Assembly: GCF_964026445.1 (NCBI RefSeq)
Contig: NZ_OZ032150.1
Location: 744,001-808,000 of the forward strand
Length of the DNA: 64,000 nucleotides
Reading direction: 5' to 3'
Source: Rickettsia endosymbiont of Cantharis rufa
GTDB taxonomy: Bacteria > Pseudomonadota > Alphaproteobacteria > Rickettsiales > Rickettsiaceae
Shown here: one piece after another, positions 8,176 to 18,423 of the stretch
How the letters are laid out: every line of letters begins with the position of its first letter
Position numbering within the stretch: position 1 is the first letter of the stretch
The notes under the pieces: generated by a model
Databases searched by the model: none
Told to the model about the DNA's origin: nothing
What the model saw: only the letters and a program-made list of their open reading frames with translations
Made by a program: the position numbers and the translations under genes

Positions 8176-8912
8176 CTTATAGCTCAAAAAATTATCAAAT
8201 AGTTATTTTAGCAGCCGGCAAGGGTACTAGAATGGAATCCGATTTACCCAAAGTAATGCATAAAGTTGGCGGAGTTCCAATGCTTGAAACGGTATTAAAG
8301 AATTCGCTTAACGTCACAAATGATGTAGTTATAGTTTATTCAGAGGGACTTAAAAAACACTTAACACCTTATGAGAATATGTGTCGTTTTGTACTGCAAA
8401 AAGAACCTAAAGGTACAGCTCATGCTACTCATGCAGCAATAGATTTAATTGATCCTAACAAAATAGTAGCGGTTTTATATGGTGACCATCCACTTATTAC
8501 ACCAAGTATTATTAATAATTTAATATATTATTTAAATTCTACAAATTCTGCTTTAATTACATTAGCTTTTGAAACAGAGAATCCTGCTCAGTACGGAAGA
8601 ATAATAACAGATGAGGCTGGTAATTTTTTAAAGATAGTAGAATTTAAAAATGCTACTCAAAAAGAAAAAGAAGTTAAGCTATGTAATTCTGGTATAATGG
8701 CTTTTGCTCCAGGAATATTACATAAATATCTATCTATATGTATGAACGCAGAGCGTATTAACCAGGAAATTTACTTAACCTCAATGGTAAAAATATGTAA
8801 AGATCGGGAAGAAAAAGTCGCATATTCCCTCTCTGATTATAACCTACTTATTGGCGTTAATACACAAATAGAACTATTAGAGGCAAATAATATATTTGAT
8901 AAAATGGATTAA
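8172..8912 (+). CDS. GlmU-like nucleotidyltransferase, N-terminal domain only
   Basis: 246 residues with the sugar nucleotidyltransferase signature [19 protein letters not shown] at the N-terminus, then [14 protein letters not shown] and [11 protein letters not shown], which match the UDP-GlcNAc pyrophosphorylase half of GlmU. The C-terminal left-handed beta-helix acetyltransferase half is absent; the gene ends cleanly after NNIFDKMD. It should make an NDP-sugar, most simply UDP-GlcNAc. Start is GTG at 8172, overlapping the yebC stop by 4 bases. Confidence 0.85.
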   Translation: MTYSSKNYQIVILAAGKGTRMESDLPKVMHKVGGVPMLETVLKNSLNVTNDVVIVYSEGLKKHLTPYENMCRFVLQKEPKGTAHATHAAIDLIDPNKIVAVLYGDHPLITPSIINNLIYYLNSTNSALITLAFETENPAQYGRIITDEAGNFLKIVEFKNATQKEKEVKLCNSGIMAFAPGILHKYLSICMNAERINQEIYLTSMVKICKDREEKVAYSLSDYNLLIGVNTQIELLEANNIFDKMD

Positions 8913-8981
8913 AATATATTCTATCTTTATTTGAAAAGCTTATTTTATAACTCTTTTCAGATAAAAAAATATTAAAGTTTA

Positions 8982-9069
8982 GGAGAGATGGCCGAGCGGT
9001 TTAAGGCGCACGCCTGGAAAGCGTGTTCACGGCAACGTGTCGGGGGTTCGAATCCCCCTCTCTCCGCCA
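8982..9069 (+). tRNA. tRNA-Ser (GGA), CCA encoded
   Basis: 88 nt with acceptor GGAGAGA pairing TCTCTCC, a long variable arm, anticodon GGA in CTGGAAA, and T-loop GGTTCGAATCC. The 3' CCA is encoded. A repeat at 9131 starts 60 bp further on. Confidence 0.97.
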
Positions 9070-9130
9070 GCTGTTTATGGGATTATGGGTAGTAAGCCAT
9101 GTCTTGTAGTTTTAAATTAAAACATACAAA

Positions 9131-9204
9131 GGCTTAACCACCGCCTGAGTCAAGGCTAATCTAAACTCGTTAAAGGTTCGCATAACGTCTCACGCTCCCC
9201 GCCA
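9131..9204 (+). repeat. Direct repeat, copy 1, downstream of tRNA-Ser
   Basis: Shares a 33-bp identical core (9150-9182, ending TTAAAGGTTCGCA) with copy 2 at 9910-9975; the flanks are partly similar and both end in CCGCCAA. The GGTTCGCA ... CCCGCCA part resembles a tRNA T-arm and 3' end. The pair encloses the GNAT remnant. Confidence 0.75.
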
Positions 9205-9319
9205 AACCTTAACAACAGAAGTTAGTTAGATCCTATGATCTTTTTTTCCTTATTCTTAAAATTAATATAATTTATATTGATATTTATACTCAAAATAGTA
9301 TTTTTTAGTAAAAAAATAT

Positions 9320-9820
9320 ATGGATGGTTATGAAGATTATGTAAAATGGCTTAATTAGTCCTCTACTCCCCCAACTTTAGAATCGGTAGAAGAAGAATGT
9401 AGAAAGCATCATACTGAGTTTATATTAGGTAATTACATTCGTTATCTTATTATTGATAAAACAACCGGTAATATCATTGGAAGATGTGCTTTCCCGCCTT
9501 TTCAAGCTGGTTGGTCAATACCGCAATTCGGTATTTCGTATTTTATCCGAAAGTGTCAAAGATCTAAAGGTTACGCTACTACTGCAACTCATATAATGGT
9601 TTTACTGGCTTTTAGAATTTTGAATGCTAGAAAAGTTGAAATTCATTGCAATATAGAGAATTTAGCAAGCATTAAAATTCCTTTAAAGCTCGGTTTTAAG
9701 CTAGAATATACTCAAAAAGGCGGATGGCTAAGGCTAGATAATACATTAGCTGAATTAAAGACTTTCACTATATTTTCTGAGAATGATCTCCCGCAGTTAG
9801 AAGTTGAATTCTTTTTATAA
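9320..9820 (+). pseudogene. GNAT (RimJ/RimL-type) N-acetyltransferase, broken by a stop
   Basis: The frame reads MDGYEDYVKWLN, then a TAG at 9356-9358, then about 150 more codons to TAA at 9818. The rest fits a GNAT fold of the RimJ/RimL type: YIRYLIIDKTTGNIIGRCAF, then FGISYFIRKCQRSKGYATTA with the acetyl-CoA-binding R/Q-x-x-G-x-A pattern, then VEIHCNIENLASIKIPLKLG and FKLEYTQKG. An internal start at 9596 would lack the CoA-binding site. Flanked by direct repeats at 9131 and 9910. Confidence 0.75.
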
Positions 9821-9909
9821 AAATTTGCATAAGCTTATCTAAATATTTTTAATCAAAAAAAATTATAAGGGAATTTTAGCAGAAAGCTAAAGGATTATTT
9901 AAGTAAATA

Positions 9910-9975
9910 GGCTTAAGGACCTACCGAATCAAGGCTAATCTAAACTCGTTAAAGGTTCGCAACACGTACCATGTG
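9910..9975 (+). repeat. Direct repeat, copy 2
   Basis: Identical to copy 1 over 9929-9961, about 780 bp downstream of it. See the entry at 9131. Confidence 0.75.
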
Positions 9976-10077
9976 TCCCGCCAACTCTAGAAAGCTCGCG
10001 GCTTCTTGTAGTTTATTGAACGGGAAAACCAGGATATAATCAAGGTCTTCACCTCTCAAATTTAGGTGTGAAAATAC

Positions 10078-11189
<1,112 letters not shown>

Positions 11190-11251
11190 ATATCAAATGA
11201 TTTCTTATTATACTGTATCAATTTTCAAACAGTATATATTAAAATCATGTA

Positions 11252-11380
11252 TCATTTTTCGACCGCTGTTGTCACTTTTATTTTTTTACCACTAAAATCA
11301 AGATAAGTCTCTCCTTTAGCTAATTTGTGAGCTTGTTTTTCAAAACCTTTACTTTTTAAAAATGCTATTAATTCTTTCAT
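11252..11380 (-). CDS. Possible small protein, HicA-like in look
   Basis: 42 codons from ATG at 11380: MKELIAFLKSKGFEKQAHKL, then AKGETYLDFSGKKIKVTTAV, then EK. The first part resembles the N-terminus of small HicA/YcfA-type proteins, but the family's catalytic GSH motif is absent. No strong ribosome binding site. It could be a truncated toxin-antitoxin member or a chance frame; it diverges from the Phd/VapC pair downstream. Confidence 0.3.
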   Translation of the reverse strand: MKELIAFLKSKGFEKQAHKLAKGETYLDFSGKKIKVTTAVEK

Positions 11381-11574
11381 ATATACTACCTATATTTAAT
11401 TTTTAATTAATTAAACTTTAACTAAAAATTATATAAAATCGCAATAAAAAAGTTTAAATAAGGTTATTTAATTTAAATTAAAAAATTATATTTGTAAATA
11501 GGGTTATATATTAATTGACTATTTAATTTGACTATTATAATATAATAATACTTTTATTTATTTAGATTAAAAAA

Positions 11575-11805
11575 ATGGCTATTAGAATAGCAATAAGTCA
11601 ATTTAAGTCTCATTGTCTTGAGATAATAGAGAAATTACAAACAGGTAAAGAATCTATCATAATTACCAAAAGAGATAGAGAAGTAGCACAAATATTACCT
11701 ATAAATACTAAAAAGACCTCAATATTCGGCATGCTAAGAAATAAGGCTGAGATAAAAACTGATATATTAGAACCAATAGAAGAAAAATGGAATGCAGAAT
11801 ATTAA
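11575..11805 (+). CDS. Phd/YefM-family antitoxin
   Basis: 76 residues: an N-terminal Phd/YefM DNA-binding fold (RIAISQFKSHCLEIIEKLQT, then GKESIIITKRDREVAQILPI) and a C-terminal toxin-binding tail (FGMLRNKAEIKTDILEPIEE). It should neutralise the PIN toxin encoded next and repress their shared promoter. The last 14 bases overlap the toxin gene. The upstream region (11400-11570) is very AT-rich and likely holds the promoter/operator. Confidence 0.85.
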   Translation: MAIRIAISQFKSHCLEIIEKLQTGKESIIITKRDREVAQILPINTKKTSIFGMLRNKAEIKTDILEPIEEKWNAEY

Positions 11806-12217
11806 TAATGCTTTAGTACTAGATACCCATGTTTTATTGTGGTCATTATTACAACCTGAAGAATTATCAGAAAAAACAAAGCATATAATCAATTTAGCTC
11901 AAGAAAATTTGCAATTATTCCTAAGTTCTATCTCATTATCGGAAATAGCTATGCTTAACTTTAAAAAGCGTATTAATATTTACGAACCTATAAAAGATTT
12001 TCTAAATTCTATAACAGGTATCAACGGATTATCTATTAAAGATATTTCTCCGGAAGTGGCTGCCGAAAGCGTTTCTCTTATGGATGATTTTCACGGTGAC
12101 CCTGCTGATAGAATTATTGTAGCAACAGCAAAATGTCTTGGAGCCACCCTACTTACTAGAGATCAAAAAATTCTTAATTGGGCTAAGTTAGGATATATTA
12201 AATCAATATCTATTTAA
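11792..12217 (+). CDS. VapC-type PIN-domain toxin (RNase)
   Basis: 141 residues with a complete PIN active site: D11 (LVLDTHVLLW), E51 (SLSEIAML), D103/D106 (HGDPADRIIVATA) and D124 (LLTRDQKI). PIN toxins cut RNA, often tRNA, when free of antitoxin. Start overlaps the antitoxin gene by 14 bases, the usual arrangement. No damage is visible, so the pair may be functional, unusually for this decayed neighbourhood. Confidence 0.88.
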   Translation: MQNINNALVLDTHVLLWSLLQPEELSEKTKHIINLAQENLQLFLSSISLSEIAMLNFKKRINIYEPIKDFLNSITGINGLSIKDISPEVAAESVSLMDDFHGDPADRIIVATAKCLGATLLTRDQKILNWAKLGYIKSISI

Positions 12218-12284
12218 CAATAACAATTGATTATTTCCTCAATATCTAATAAAATCCTTTTAAAAATAAAACTAAACAAAAATA

Positions 12285-13283
12285 ATGCATAATACCGATG
12301 TTATAATAATAGGGGCAGGTCCTGTAGGATTATTTGCTACTTTTCAAGCAGGAATGCTTGGGATGAAATGTCATGTTATTGACGCTCAAGAAGCCATCGG
12401 CGGTCAATGTATTACTCTATATCCTGAAAAGCCTATTTACGATATACCAGCATATCCTAAAATTGAGGCAGAAGGGCTAATAAAACAGTTAGAGATTCAA
12501 GCGGCTCCTTTTAAGCCTATATATCACCTAAATCAGCAAGCTATAGAACTAAATAAGCAAGATGATTTTTTTGAGATTAAAACCTCAAGAGATACTATTG
12601 TTAGAGGCAAAGTTATTGTCATTGCAGCAGGAGCAGGTTCATTTGGTCCGAATAAGCCCCCCCTTGCAAATATCGAGGATTTTGAAGGCAAATCGGTTTT
12701 TTATTTCATTAATGATAAAAGCAAATTTGCAGGTAAAAATATAGTTATAGCAGGCGGTGGTGATTCCGCCGTCGACTGGGCTATTTCTCTTTCAGAAATT
12801 GCAAATAAAATATATTTAGTACATAGGCGGGATAAATTTACGGCAGCTCCTGAAAGCGTAAGGCAGTTAAGAAGCATTGCAGAAACCGGTAAAATAGAGT
12901 TAGTAATAGGTTATCAGTTAAATGATTTAAACGACAATAATGGCGAACTTCAAGCGGTTATAGTTAAAGACCTACAAAATAATACTAAGAAATTAGAAGC
13001 TAATATATTACTACCGTTTTTTGGTTTGAAACAAGATTTAGGTAGCTTAGTAAATTGGGATTTAAATGTTAAGCTTCACCATATTGAGGTAGACCCTTTC
13101 TATTATCAAACTAATATAGAAGGGATCTATGCCATTGGCGATATTGCTCATTATGCCGGTAAGCTTAAGCTGATTCTTACGGGTTTTGCTGAGGCAGCAA
13201 GCAGTCTTCATCACGCTTATAGCAAAGTATTTGACGGCAAAGCTCTACATTTTGAGTACTCCACTACTAAGTATACTCGATGA
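12285..13283 (+). CDS. Ferredoxin/flavodoxin-NADP+ reductase (thioredoxin reductase-like type)
   Basis: 332-residue flavoprotein of the TrxR-like ferredoxin-NADP reductase type. FAD fingerprint [19 protein letters not shown], then [20 protein letters not shown] where true thioredoxin reductases differ, an NADP site [14 protein letters not shown] with VHRRDKF, and the C-terminal FAD motif [20 protein letters not shown]. The redox CxxC of thioredoxin reductase is absent. It would transfer electrons from NADPH to ferredoxin. The last residues (about STTKYTR) are encoded by the start of the P4 repeat at 13271. Confidence 0.88.
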   Translation: MHNTDVIIIGAGPVGLFATFQAGMLGMKCHVIDAQEAIGGQCITLYPEKPIYDIPAYPKIEAEGLIKQLEIQAAPFKPIYHLNQQAIELNKQDDFFEIKTSRDTIVRGKVIVIAAGAGSFGPNKPPLANIEDFEGKSVFYFINDKSKFAGKNIVIAGGGDSAVDWAISLSEIANKIYLVHRRDKFTAAPESVRQLRSIAETGKIELVIGYQLNDLNDNNGELQAVIVKDLQNNTKKLEANILLPFFGLKQDLGSLVNWDLNVKLHHIEVDPFYYQTNIEGIYAIGDIAHYAGKLKLILTGFAEAASSLHHAYSKVFDGKALHFEYSTTKYTR

Positions 13284-13425
13284 ACTTTAAAAATTGGCTA
13301 TGTCGTTCTACAAGAGCTGCGGTGCTCACGTATTAAGTATACGCTCCGCTCCTCGCCTTGTGAACCCCTTGCTCTTTTTAAAGTTAATCTTCGTATACCA
13401 ATTCTTCATTTATCAAGGGTATATA
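13271..13425. repeat. Repeat family P4 between the reductase gene and folD
   Basis: TATACTCGATGAACTTTAAA at the left, TACGCTCCGCTCCTCG in the middle, AAGTTAATCTTCGTATAC near the right. It matches the copy at 7236. It provides the last codons and stop of the reductase gene and an open frame into folD, so it forms a 44-codon false N-terminal extension of folD. Confidence 0.8.
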
Positions 13426-14298
13426 GTGAATAATATAATTGATGGTAAAGCATTAGCGAATGAGATATTAGCAGATTTAAAGCTAGAAATTGGGGAGCTT
13501 AAAAATAAAACCAAAACTTCACCAAAGCTTGCTATAGTACTAGTAGGCGATAATCTGGCAAGCGTTATTTATGTAAGAAATAAAATAAAAAATGCACATA
13601 CAATAGGAATAGATACTTTATTAGTAAATCTATCTACTACTATTCATACTGATAATTTAATATTGAAAATCAACGAGTTGAATCTTGATAACGAGATTTC
13701 AGGAATCATAATTCAACTGCCTTTACCAAGTTCTATAGATAAAAATAAAATTTTATCGGCAGTATCACCCTCTAAAGATATAGATGGTTTCCACCCTTTA
13801 AATGTCGGTTATTTACATAGCGGGATTAGTCAAGGTTTTATCCCCTGCACTGCCCTTGGTTGTCTTGCAGTTATAAAAAAATATGAACCGAATTTAGGCG
13901 GTAAAAACGCTGTAATTATTGGACGCTCAAATATAGTAGGTAAACCTTTAAGCGCCTTATTATTGCAAGAAAATTGCAGCGTTACTATTTGTCATTCTAA
14001 AACACAAAATTTAAGTTCTATTACATCTAAAGCAGATATTGTTGTTGCTGCAATAGGTTCGCCTTTAAAATTAACTCTAGAATACTTTAACTCTGAAGCA
14101 ATAGTAATTGACGTAGGTATTACTAGAATCGTAAATAATAAAATAGTTGGTGATGTTGATTTTGAAAATGTTAAATCTAAAGTAAAATATATTACTCCTG
14201 TCCCAGGCGGTATAGGACCGATGACTATTGCGTTTTTACTTAAAAACACAGTAAAGGCGTTTAAAGATTCTTTATATACTACGATAAACGAAAAGTAG
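13426..14298 (+). CDS. folD: Methylenetetrahydrofolate dehydrogenase/cyclohydrolase
   Basis: Bifunctional FolD of one-carbon metabolism. I place the start at GTG 13426 ([15 protein letters not shown]), giving 290 residues; the frame runs upstream to 13294 but that part is repeat P4. Family motifs: [20 protein letters not shown] with the catalytic Tyr-Lys pair, [37 protein letters not shown], the NADP-binding [17 protein letters not shown], and the C-terminal [19 protein letters not shown]. All look intact. Confidence 0.95.
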   Translation: MNNIIDGKALANEILADLKLEIGELKNKTKTSPKLAIVLVGDNLASVIYVRNKIKNAHTIGIDTLLVNLSTTIHTDNLILKINELNLDNEISGIIIQLPLPSSIDKNKILSAVSPSKDIDGFHPLNVGYLHSGISQGFIPCTALGCLAVIKKYEPNLGGKNAVIIGRSNIVGKPLSALLLQENCSVTICHSKTQNLSSITSKADIVVAAIGSPLKLTLEYFNSEAIVIDVGITRIVNNKIVGDVDFENVKSKVKYITPVPGGIGPMTIAFLLKNTVKAFKDSLYTTINEK

Positions 14299-14405
14299 AT
14301 AAAAGAGCAAGATGCTTTGAAGCTTATAACCGCAGCGTAGATAAACTGTAGAAATCAAGATCTAAGGGTCTTCTCAATTAAGTGTGTAAACTTTTTTTCA
14401 AAGGC

Positions 14406-14504
14406 CTAGATTCTATCTTCAAATTTTATTAAAAAATGAGCCATAGCCGCATTCCAATTTGGTATAGGCATGGACCATTTCTTGGTCATGTAATCAATTG
14501 CTAA
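14406..14504 (-). mobile_element. IS256-family transposase remnant, extreme C-terminus
   Basis: Minus-strand frame LAIDYMTKKWSMPIPNWNAA then MAHFLIKFEDRI and TAG at 14406. The TKKWxMPIxNWxxA ... FEDR pattern is the C-terminal signature of IS256 (Mutator) transposases. The likely element end continues to about 14366. It is joined directly to the truncated IS481 copy at 14505. Confidence 0.8.
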
Positions 14505-15287
14505 CCCTTATATTTACCACCTCTATCAGTTAGAATACGAAGTACTGGTATTTGCTGACTCTCATACCACGGCAGTACTCTATCATTAAGCATGTCAGTA
14601 GCGGTAAAAGCTGTTTTATCAGTATATAATTTAGCATCTGTAACCCTAGTATAGCTATCAATAAATACCTGAGAATATACCTTGTCTATACCTTTAAAAT
14701 TACCTACATAATATGTGTCTTGGCATCCTAGATAATCTGGATGCTGTGTATCTATTTCTCCATGAGCTTCTTTCTCGCTACGCCGTTTCTCTAATACTTG
14801 TAACTGAGCTTCGGTAAGAACAATACCATCCTGAGCCATTTTTACTTCTAATGCTTTAAGTCTTTTATTGATATTATTTAAATCATTACGTAGCCAAATT
14901 GATCTAACCCCCCAGGTGATACAAGAATACCAGTCTTTTTAAGCTCATTTGATACTCGCATCTGACCATAAGCTGGGTATTCTACCGCCATATCTAATAC
15001 TGCTCTCTCTACCGCAGGATCAACTCTATTTGCTATAATTAGCTTCTTCCGGCTAATCTCATATAACGCCTCTTCTCCCCCAGTTTCATATAGCTCTTTG
15101 AACCTATAATAACTGTCCCTGCTGTATCCCATAGCTTTACACGCTGACGATATACTTCCAAGACTCCTAGCTAATCCCAGTAATCCTATTTTTGGCTTTA
15201 TTATTTTTTGATTTAGATTCATTTCTAATCCTCTATTTAATACTTATCTTATTCTACTAAATGTAAGATTGAATCTCAGCTATTACA
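14505..15287 (-). mobile_element. IS481-family element, truncated copy
   Basis: Nearly identical to the full copy at 50545-51733 but cut after LTDRGGKYKG, so the last third of the catalytic domain is gone. The outer end (TGTAATAGC, read on the minus strand from 15287) is kept. Contains the helix-turn-helix ORF (15222-14878) and the first part of the integrase ORF (14839-14505); between them a G6 run shifts the frame, as in the other copy. IS256 debris lies at the broken end. Confidence 0.9.
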
Positions 15288-15319
15288 TAAGCGAAAAGTA
15301 ACATCACCAATTTTTCAAA

Positions 15320-15835
15320 TTAAACTAGTATATTATAAACATTCGCAAGTTCTACATAGTTTCTTACATTATCTTGCATATATTCTAAATCTTGATCGGT
15401 TAAATATCTAACAAATTTTGCAGGTGATCCCATCCATAATTCTTTAGATTTAATTATTTTCTTTGGTGGGATTAGGCTTCCTGCTGCAATAAAAGCATAT
15501 TCTTCTATTACTGCATAATCCATTATCGTAGTACGCATACCGATAAAGGCATTATTATGTATTGTGCAGGCATGAATAAGAGAAAGATGACCGATAGTTA
15601 TATTATCGCCTATCTCTACCGGTCCGTTAAATCTTGAAGTATGAACTACCGTGCCGTCTTGTACATTAGTATTACTGCCTATTTTTATTGATTCAACATC
15701 GCCTCTAAGAACGCTGTTGAACCAAATACTTGAGTTACACCCTATTTCCACGTCTCCTATTAAAGAGCTGCCTTCGGCAATATATGCACTTTTATCGATT
15801 TTTGGTGTAATTCCTTTATAAGGGATAATGAGCAT
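15320..15835 (-). CDS. Gamma-carbonic anhydrase family protein (YrdA/CaiE type)
   Basis: 171 residues of left-handed beta-helix hexapeptide repeats (IGDVEIGCNSSIWFNSVLRG, IGSNTNVQDGTVVH, EIGDNITIGHLSLIHACTI). The three metal-binding histidines are in place: H65 (VVHTS), H83 and H88 (IGHLSLIH). It should form a trimer with metal sites between subunits; whether it hydrates CO2 is not known for many members. Its ATG shares one base with the stop of the upstream HPF gene, so the two are co-transcribed. Confidence 0.9.
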   Translation of the reverse strand: MLIIPYKGITPKIDKSAYIAEGSSLIGDVEIGCNSSIWFNSVLRGDVESIKIGSNTNVQDGTVVHTSRFNGPVEIGDNITIGHLSLIHACTIHNNAFIGMRTTIMDYAVIEEYAFIAAGSLIPPKKIIKSKELWMGSPAKFVRYLTDQDLEYMQDNVRNYVELANVYNILV

Positions 15836-16413
15836 TAATTATAATCTACCCAAGAAATATTACCGTCTTTACGATAATAAACTATATTTACACGATCATT
15901 ATTAATATTTTTAAATACTACTGCTGGCAAATTTTCTAAATCCATTTTCATTACCGCTTCTTTTACCGATAATTTTAATATTTCTACAGGCTTTTCAGCA
16001 ATAATTGCCGGATTATCATTATCTTCGGAGTTAGAGGTTTCACTATCAGGTTGCGAACTAATAATATATTTAGTACCTTCGTAAGCAATTTCGGATATTT
16101 TTACTTTACCTGCGTGATGATTTTTGAATTTTGATTTATATTTTCTAAGTTGTTTTTCAAGTTTTGACATAGCTTTATCAAAAGCTACATATATATCATT
16201 GCAACTATCATTACTTTTGATAATACTATGTTTACCTGAACCATATTTTACTATAATATCACACTTAAAATTAATTCCCTCTTTTGAGAAATGTATATCT
16301 ATATTTATTATATCGGTAAAATATTTTTTTACGACTTGTGTAGCTCTCTCCTTTGAATATTCTTGTAAATTATTACCGATAGAAATATGTTGACCTGAAA
16401 CTGAAATACTCAT
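15835..16413 (-). CDS. hpf: Long-form ribosome hibernation-promoting factor
   Basis: 192 residues. The N-terminal half (MSISVSGQHISIGNNLQEYS, then IDIHFSKEGINFKCDIIVKY, DIYVAFDKAMSKLEKQLRKY) is the HPF/RaiA ribosome-binding domain. The C-terminal half (ILKLSVKEAVMKMDLENLPA, then VVFKNINNDRVNIVYYRKDG) is the dimerisation domain of long-form HPF, which pairs 70S ribosomes into inactive 100S dimers. The linker is acidic and serine-rich. Upstream lies a hairpin at 16449-16473. Confidence 0.92.
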   Translation of the reverse strand: MSISVSGQHISIGNNLQEYSKERATQVVKKYFTDIINIDIHFSKEGINFKCDIIVKYGSGKHSIIKSNDSCNDIYVAFDKAMSKLEKQLRKYKSKFKNHHAGKVKISEIAYEGTKYIISSQPDSETSNSEDNDNPAIIAEKPVEILKLSVKEAVMKMDLENLPAVVFKNINNDRVNIVYYRKDGNISWVDYN

Positions 16414-16448
16414 AAATAACCTTTATAATCTGAAATAATTATTAATAT

Positions 16449-16473
16449 ATAGGAGTTACTAAGTAACACCTAT
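16449..16473. repeat. Short palindrome upstream of hpf
   Basis: ATAGGAGTTACT facing AGTAACACCTAT, with one mismatch in the arms. It lies about 35 bp before the hpf start, so it is either an operator or a 5' hairpin in the transcript. No other feature seen between 16414 and 16586. Confidence 0.4.
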
Positions 16474-16586
16474 ACAATTAATTTATAATTATAGTAATTT
16501 CAAGTTTTATTACAATTAATTTAAACTTTAGCCATAGAGTTTAGAATACTTGCCCCTAAGATATAATTTATTTTGTTGTGATTTAA

Positions 16587-17686
16587 TTAGCTTTTTGCAG
16601 TTTTTCTTACATAATTAGGTTCAATGCCCATTTCTAAACAAGTAGCATTAAAATTTTCATTATTTGGTCGCACCTCCATTTTACAGATGTGGATATTAAA
16701 AGGCTATACGTTCAATAAGAGTTCCGATGACTTTATCATGAATATCCAATGACTTGGAAAAACAAATTGTTTTACGTGTCAGTCTTTTGCATCTTGTTCT
16801 AAGATTTAAGTTACCCCGTTCTATCCGTTGAGTATATTTTTTACTAACAATGTGTTTTTTGGGATCTAATAACCTAGCATAACTTCCCCATCCATCTGTA
16901 AAGTAAAAAGTAACCTTAAAATCCTCCGGTTTTTTTCAGTAATGATTCTGATGTGCTATCACATCTTGTACCAAAAGTATAAGCAACTACTTTTAACAAA
17001 ATCTTATCCAAAGAATACCAAAGCCATCTTTGTTTGGATTTATTCTGTACATAAGGCCATTGTTCATCTATTTCAGGAGCAATAATTACTTCTATCGTAT
17101 TGATAGAATGATTTATCTTTTTTAACGCTAGATTTTTTTAAAACACGGATAACCGTATTGATACCCACTTTTAATACTCTTACTGTATCCCTAACTCCAG
17201 AGCCATTGATTGACATATCTACTATCTGAGCCTTGACTCCAGGCTTAGAGGCATTATTAATATATTACAGTTGAAAATATCGATTACACTGCTTGCATTG
17301 ATATCTCTGTTGTTTTGAAATTGAATATCCCGCCTTTACTACTTTTTCTGTGTCGTTACAATATCTACACTTAACATCTATTCTTGATCTACACTTAACA
17401 TATATTCTTGCCATAACTCCTTAACTATAATTCTCTCTTATTACTGTTTGAGGATTATAGACTATTCATGCTAAGCTGCAATACGGGGGCGCGACCCATT
17501 ATTTTCAAAAAGCCACTTTTTAGCGTTATATCCTGCTTTTGTTGCTTCTTTCTTTGTAGAAGTATTAGCTGCATTTATTATTGCCTGCATAGTAATAGCA
17601 CTGCTAAGAGCAATATCGGGTATAGGATTATAAAGTTTAATATGCTCAAAAGGAGTAGTTAATTTAATGACATATGGTTTAGTCAT
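16587..17686 (-). pseudogene. Small hypothetical gene split by IS1 copy C
   Basis: The 5' part (ATG at 17686: MTKPYVIKLTTPFEHIKLYN ... AKKWLFENN) and the 3' part (after the IS: ENFNATCLEMGIEPNYVRKT, then AKS and TAA at 16587) join into one ~86-residue protein once the IS and one copy of the 8-bp duplication CATTATTT are removed. The KKWLFEN...F...CLEMGIEP-YVRK pattern recalls small phage-type proteins, but I cannot name a family. The IS leaves a product ending in IS-encoded residues. Confidence 0.85.
16666..17496 (-). mobile_element. IS1-family insertion sequence, copy C, with target duplication
   Basis: 831 bp, ends GGTCGCACC and GGTCGCGCCCCC (read inward). Flanked by CATTATTT on both sides (16658-16665 and 17497-17504), the 8-bp duplication expected for IS1. 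Same transposase lesions as the other copies. Confidence 0.95.
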
Positions 17687-17939
17687 ATAAAACCTCTAAT
17701 AATTATTTAATAAAGAAGGATTTTTCAATATAGGTGTAACCACTAGGTTTTCTTTTTTAACAAAATCCTTAAAAAGTATAATAATTTTCAATGTTTCAAC
17801 TAATAGTAACAATTTAAATTAATAGCGATAAGAAGTAAAATTTAGCGGTTTAGATTCTATATATTTTTTAATGAAATAAGATATTTTGCTCTTGCAGAAA
17901 TGGAAGAATTGTTATATATATTGTTATCTCTTATGTAAA

Positions 17940-18016
17940 GGGGGTGTAGCTCAGTTGGTTAGAGCGTCTGCCTGTCACGCAGAAGGTCGCGGGTTCGAGT
18001 CCCGTCACTCTCGCCA
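17940..18016 (+). tRNA. tRNA-Asp (GTC), CCA encoded
   Basis: 77 nt; anticodon GTC in CTGTCAC, D-arm GCTCAGTTGGTTAGAGC, T-loop GGTTCGAGTCC. The acceptor pairs GGGGGTG with CACTCTC through two G-U pairs. AT-rich spacers on both sides (17687-17939, 18017-18298) hold nothing else I can identify. Confidence 0.95.
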
Positions 18017-18298
18017 AGCCTTTTCAGGGTTTCGGAGGTTCTCTTCGTTTTCTAAAAAATCCATATACTCCTTTTATTTGCCTTTTGTTTTAATTTTTGT
18101 ATCAAATCTTTTTTAAATTCCAAATTTTAAATATTATAAGGAACCTAACTTTGCATACTTCTTAAACAACCTCAACTCATTTATTAATACTTCTAATTAA
18201 ATTTCTATTGCATTCTTAAAACTCTTTATTATGATTCTGTCTATAAGCTAATTTTTAACAAAATATTAAGATTTATAGAATTTAATGAGGATATAGTT

Positions 18299-18423
18299 AT
18301 GTTTAGATAGTTTCAAACACCGCAAGAAGTAGCAGCAATAAAGACACCGCATGAGAGATTAATAGAATTTCTAGAGAAAGAAGGTTTAAAGGACCAAGTA
18401 AACAACTTAAAAAAAACAATGAT
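18299..18423 (+). pseudogene. Remnant of a gene 5' end
   Basis: ATGTTTAGA then an in-frame TAG, then FQTPQEVAAIKTPHERLIEF and LEKEGLKDQVNNLKK, ending at the IS3 element. A similar short stretch (ETLIEFLE then stop) appears at about 29815-29845, so fragments of the same gene family lie at both places. Family unknown. Confidence 0.4.

Noticed and set aside
9131..9204. A tmRNA (ssrA) end
   Set aside because: The T-arm-like end is suggestive, but there is no acceptor pairing or tag-coding part nearby.
11400..11570. An RNA antitoxin upstream of the Phd/VapC pair
   Set aside because: Only AT-rich sequence with no repeat array or hairpin of the needed kind.
17886..18116. Open frame of 76 codons across tRNA-Asp
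   Set aside because: It reads straight through the tRNA gene; the protein has no independent support.
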